A stretch of DNA of 64,000 nucleotides, from NCBI GenBank assembly GCA_948474755.1, contig CAOLHI010001651.1, forward strand, positions 310,001 through 374,000. The letters run 5' to 3'. The notes under the pieces are model-generated. The model saw nothing but the letters and a program-made list of their open reading frames with translations. It did not search any database and was not told the DNA's origin. The DNA is from Ctenosaura bakeri (lineage: Eukaryota; Chordata; Lepidosauria; Squamata; Iguanidae). A program made the translations under genes and the position numbers. Below, one piece after another: positions 62,946 through 64,000 of the stretch (position 1 is the stretch's first letter; the number at the start of each line of letters is the position of its first letter).

Positions 62946-64000
62946 GTGGGTCCGCTGGGGGACCGGCTCGTTCGGTGGTCCGAAGGAGGATCGGCCGCCA
63001 TCCTCCGCGGGGGCCGCGCCGGGAGGGCCGGGGGGCGGCTGGGCCGGGATGGGGACGCCGGCCCTCCGTCCTCCGCGGAATATTGAGGGCCGGGGAGGCT
63101 TTTTTGGGGGGGGGGGATTCGCTCTTTGGGGGGGGGAATTTGCAAGCTAATCGAAGGGGCCTCACCTGACGGATTTCTGCCTGGGTGCGAAATTAAAAAA
63201 AAAAAAAAAAAACTCCCCCGGCAGGGTAGGCCGCCTGGGCAGAGGGAAAGCAAGCGCACGTGGGGTCTTAATTTTAAAGAATTAAAGAATTTTAAAGAAT
63301 TAAATTAAATTTAATTTTAAAGAATTTATTATTATTTCCATTATTATTATTATTATTATTATTATTTATTATTTATTAATTTCTATAGCGCCATCAGCGT
63401 ATCTGGTGCTTTATAAATAAAAGACCCCCTTTTTCTAGTTCTCTGTACTAAAGGCTTACATACAAATACATGTTAAGTATTATAAATGTTGGACGTGTGA
63501 AATGTGAATATGGAAATTAAATTAAAATTAAATGTGAAAATCAGGGCTAAGCTTTTCCCGTGTAGGAAGGTCTCTGTCTGTCTTTGGGGCTCTGGTGGGC
63601 TTCAGAAAGGGGGTGTGTGGGGCACAGGCTCCTTTTCCATGATGGTGGGGGCCTCTCCCAGCTCCATGATTCTATATAAGAATATATTCTTATGCTATAT
63701 GGAACTATATTCCACATAGGAATATATTCTTATGCTATATGGAACTATATTCCACATGAGAATATATTCTTATACTATATGGAACTATATTCTACATAGG
63801 AATATATTCTTATGCTATATGGAACTATATTCCACATAGGAATATATTCTTATGCTATATGGAACTATATTCCACATAGGAATATATTCTTATGCTATAT
63901 GGAACTATATTCCACATGAGAATATATTCTTATACTATATGGAACTATATTCTACATAGGAATATATTCTTATGCTATATGGAACTATATTCCACATGAG
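62946..64000 (+). other. RPS18: RPS18 intron 1 (open at right edge)
   Basis: Begins GTGGGT. Contains G+C-rich sequence to about 63,240, an A-run (63195-63211), (ATT)n at 63333-63377, a possible CR1 end near 63,600-63,675 and the 40-bp satellite. No second exon before 64,000. Confidence 0.6.
63681..64000. repeat. 40-bp satellite array (at least 8 units, continues off the window)
   Basis: Units of 40 bp start AATATATTCTTATGCTATAT and end CCACATAGG, CCACATGAG or CTACATAGG. Unit types in order (1 = G/C/AGG, 2 = G/C/GAG, 3 = A/T/AGG): 1,2,3,1,1,2,3,2. Type 2 is followed by type 3 wherever the next unit is visible. Confidence 0.93.

Noticed and set aside
62717..63259. Long frames on both strands around RPS18 exon 1
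   Set aside because: GC-rich promoter and intron sequence; the RPS18 exon ends at ATG|GT, and continued reading into GTGGGT has no ribosomal-protein similarity.

Overview
The window is vertebrate nuclear DNA, most likely from a squamate reptile (lizard or snake). It holds large, repeat-filled introns, CR1 LINE fragments that end in the ATTCTATGAT-type 3' repeat, L2-like and L1 LINE fragments, tRNA- and 5S-rRNA-derived SINEs and many fold-back MITEs. The species cannot be named from the sequence. There are three protein-coding loci, all familiar from the extended MHC class II region of other vertebrates.

(1) 1-~25,900, + strand: the 3' half of COL11A2 (alpha-2 chain of type XI collagen). 22 Gly-X-Y exons (2,100-20,369) are followed by five C-propeptide exons (21,234-24,317) and a 3' UTR. 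The 5' part of the gene lies left of the window. Six of the 22 helix exons have a length that breaks the reading frame by 1-2 nt, nearly all explicable by short C or G runs, which points to consensus errors in the assembly rather than a dead gene.

(2) ~29,115-58,830, - strand: a complete VPS52 (GARP/EARP tethering-complex subunit). 20 coding exons join in frame to 716 residues. Two introns carry U12-type (minor spliceosome) signals: intron 4 is GT-AG with branch site TTCCTTAAC, and intron 10 is AT-AC with 5' site ATATCCTC and branch site TTCCTTGAC. VPS52 and COL11A2 converge tail to tail. The VPS52 introns are full of CR1, L1, L2, SINE and MITE copies, two long minisatellites (17 bp and 25 bp units), and a shortened tandem copy of a segment that includes exon 13.

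(3) 62,901 to the right edge, + strand: exon 1 of what is almost certainly RPS18. It has a 5'-TOP start, a ~42-nt leader, and an exon ending exactly at ATG|GT. The window then runs into its first intron, which ends in a 40-bp satellite array.

Between VPS52 and RPS18 (58.9-62.9 kb) are only repeats: two fold-back MITEs, a solo LTR, a CR1 nested in a third MITE, and a ~60-bp repeat just upstream of RPS18. From memory, VPS52 and RPS18 share a head-to-head promoter in mammals, and RXRB-SLC39A7-HSD17B8-RING1 lie between COL11A2 and VPS52. Here the promoters are 4.1 kb apart and those four genes are absent from the interval, which suggests an inversion of the COL11A2-RING1 block. I found no bacterial, phage or CRISPR-like system. 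The most noteworthy signals are the two minor-spliceosome introns, the exon-13 duplicate, the frame breaks in COL11A2, and a C-propeptide exon that I recall as absent from human COL11A2.
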